Source: CAZEMR01 sp964513465 (lineage in GTDB: Bacteria > Bacteroidota > Ignavibacteria > Kapaibacteriales > UBA2268). Taken from it: a stretch of 64,000 nucleotides of DNA. The translations under genes and the position numbers were made by a program. The stretch covers positions 124,001 to 188,000 of the forward strand of contig CAZEMR010000001.1 in assembly GCA_964513465.1 (NCBI GenBank), written 5' to 3'. Each line of letters starts with the position of its first letter. Position 1 is the stretch's first letter. Below the pieces are notes generated by a model, which saw only the letters and a program-made list of their open reading frames with translations, was not told where the DNA came from and made no database searches. Shown here piece after piece: positions 63,379 to 64,000 of this stretch.

Positions 63379-64000
63379 ATGAAATTGTCAAAAATAATAT
63401 GCTTTGTTCTGCTGATCGCGATTGCGCCTGCCGGAGCACTTTTCGGACAGAAAATCGACGACGATCAGCTCATGAAAGCCATGCGCGACGAACTAAAGCG
63501 GAATATTAACAATCTTCAGCTCGAATTCGTGCAGGCTCCGTACTATATTGAATACCGTCTGAATATTACCGATGCTCATACATTGCGCGCAGAGCTTGGA
63601 AGCATAGTGGACTCGAGCATCAGGCGCCAGGCCGAGCTGACCGTATCCGTCCGCGTTGGCGATTATAAATTCGATAATTCGAACTTCTTCGATGTCGGAC
63701 TCAGCTTTTTCGGCAGCGGCGATCAGGAGGAATCATTCAAAAACCGACGCGTTCCGATCGAGCTCGATTACGAAACTCTGCGTCGGGAATTATGGCTGGC
63801 CACCGATGCCGCCTATAAACAGGCTGCAGAGATTTATTCCAAAAAGGAAGCCGCAATGAAGAACAAAATGCGTAAGGACACAACGCATGATTTTATGCAG
63901 GTCGAGCCGCAAGTAGGCCGTTATGTCAAAGATGCTCCGGAAATGAATGTGAACTACTGGGCCGCACTGATGAAGCGCGCCACCGGAATATTCGCCGAAT
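63379..64000 (+). CDS. Second exported TldD/PmbA paralogue (partial, runs off window)
   Basis: An open frame of at least 207 codons cut by the window end. A signal peptide (about 1-23, ending LFGQ) precedes a region alignable with the first TldD: RNINNLQLEFVQAPYYIEYR and VRVGDYKFDN correspond to RNISLLQEQDNPPYFIAYQ and IRVGDYKFDN, and the ATDAAYKQA stretch is also shared. CGGAGAA precedes the ATG. Whether the zinc motif is kept cannot be seen. Confidence 0.83.
   Translation, partial: MKLSKIICFVLLIAIAPAGALFGQKIDDDQLMKAMRDELKRNINNLQLEFVQAPYYIEYRLNITDAHTLRAELGSIVDSSIRRQAELTVSVRVGDYKFDNSNFFDVGLSFFGSGDQEESFKNRRVPIELDYETLRRELWLATDAAYKQAAEIYSKKEAAMKNKMRKDTTHDFMQVEPQVGRYVKDAPEMNVNYWAALMKRATGIFAE

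Noticed and set aside
1..64000. tRNA, rRNA, CRISPR arrays, insertion sequences, prophage
   Set aside because: The intergenic gaps were read for cloverleaf shapes, spaced repeats, transposase or integrase genes and terminal inverted repeats; none was found. A tRNAscan or minced run would settle the first and third.

Overview
The window is a 64 kb stretch of ordinary bacterial chromosome, densely packed with core genes. It shows no rRNA, tRNA, CRISPR, prophage or insertion sequence. Coding DNA is of moderate GC and the short gaps are very AT-rich. Several traits point to a Gram-negative member of the Bacteroidota/Chlorobiota (FCB) group: LPS genes (kdsA, a lipoprotein-type lptC), an ExbB-ExbD-ExbD-TonB cluster followed by a PstS-like lipoprotein and a TPR protein, a long ribosomal protein S16, methylmalonyl-CoA epimerase, and two promoters that match the Bacteroidota pattern TTTG-N20-TAnnTTTG exactly. 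A deep lineage such as Ignavibacteria or Kapabacteria would fit, but this is inference and the genus cannot be read from the window.

Layout. 1-7.5 kb (+): cobalamin-dependent methionine synthase, a SanA/DUF218 protein and threonylcarbamoyl-AMP synthase overlap one another; then an HPr and Enzyme I pair with no sugar permease. 7.5-10.8 kb (-): suhB, dapF and an M20 amidohydrolase, then a small TPR-like ORF. 10.9-13.8 kb (+): an isolated Wza/Wzz polysaccharide-export pair. 13.8-19.6 kb (-): recN, ftsK, comB. 19.9-23.6 kb (+): kdsA-lptC-tpiA-pgsA-pgpA, all overlapping, then an HU-family gene with a clear terminator. 23.6-25.5 kb (+): pyrB and prmC. 25.7-32.9 kb (+): a STAS protein and the TonB energy-transducing cluster with two tandem tonB genes, an SBP lipoprotein and a TPR protein, closed by a terminator. 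32.9-41.5 kb (+): a promoter, then yceD-rpmF-plsX-fabH-fabD-fabG-acpP-fabF-rnc-gcvPB. 41.5-43.5 kb (-): ffh-rpsP. 43.8-47.0 kb (+): a PhoB/PhoR-type two-component pair and an ECF sigma factor; guanine deaminase converges on them. 48.4-54.9 kb (+): a LytR_C-domain protein, rsfS, argS, a six-PAS histidine kinase, a Cdd1 helix-hairpin-helix protein and a double-CDGSH protein. 54.9-57.2 kb (-): a secreted protein and a fused formiminotransferase-cyclodeaminase. 57.3-61.0 kb (+): panD, a GlmU-type uridylyltransferase without its acetyltransferase half, a lipoprotein, methylmalonyl-CoA epimerase, gpmI. 61.1-64.0 kb (+): an exported TldD-like metalloprotease, a PH-like membrane protein and a second exported TldD/PmbA paralogue cut by the window end.

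Together the genes cover one-carbon/methionine metabolism, envelope building (LPS precursor and export, phospholipids, fatty acids, DAP), TonB energy supply to the outer membrane, translation accessories and signalling. No obviously new multi-gene system is present. The points most worth a second look are the exported TldD/PmbA pair, the tandem tonB genes, the PAS kinase-Cdd1-CDGSH string, the direct repeat in front of plsX, and the promoter pairs.
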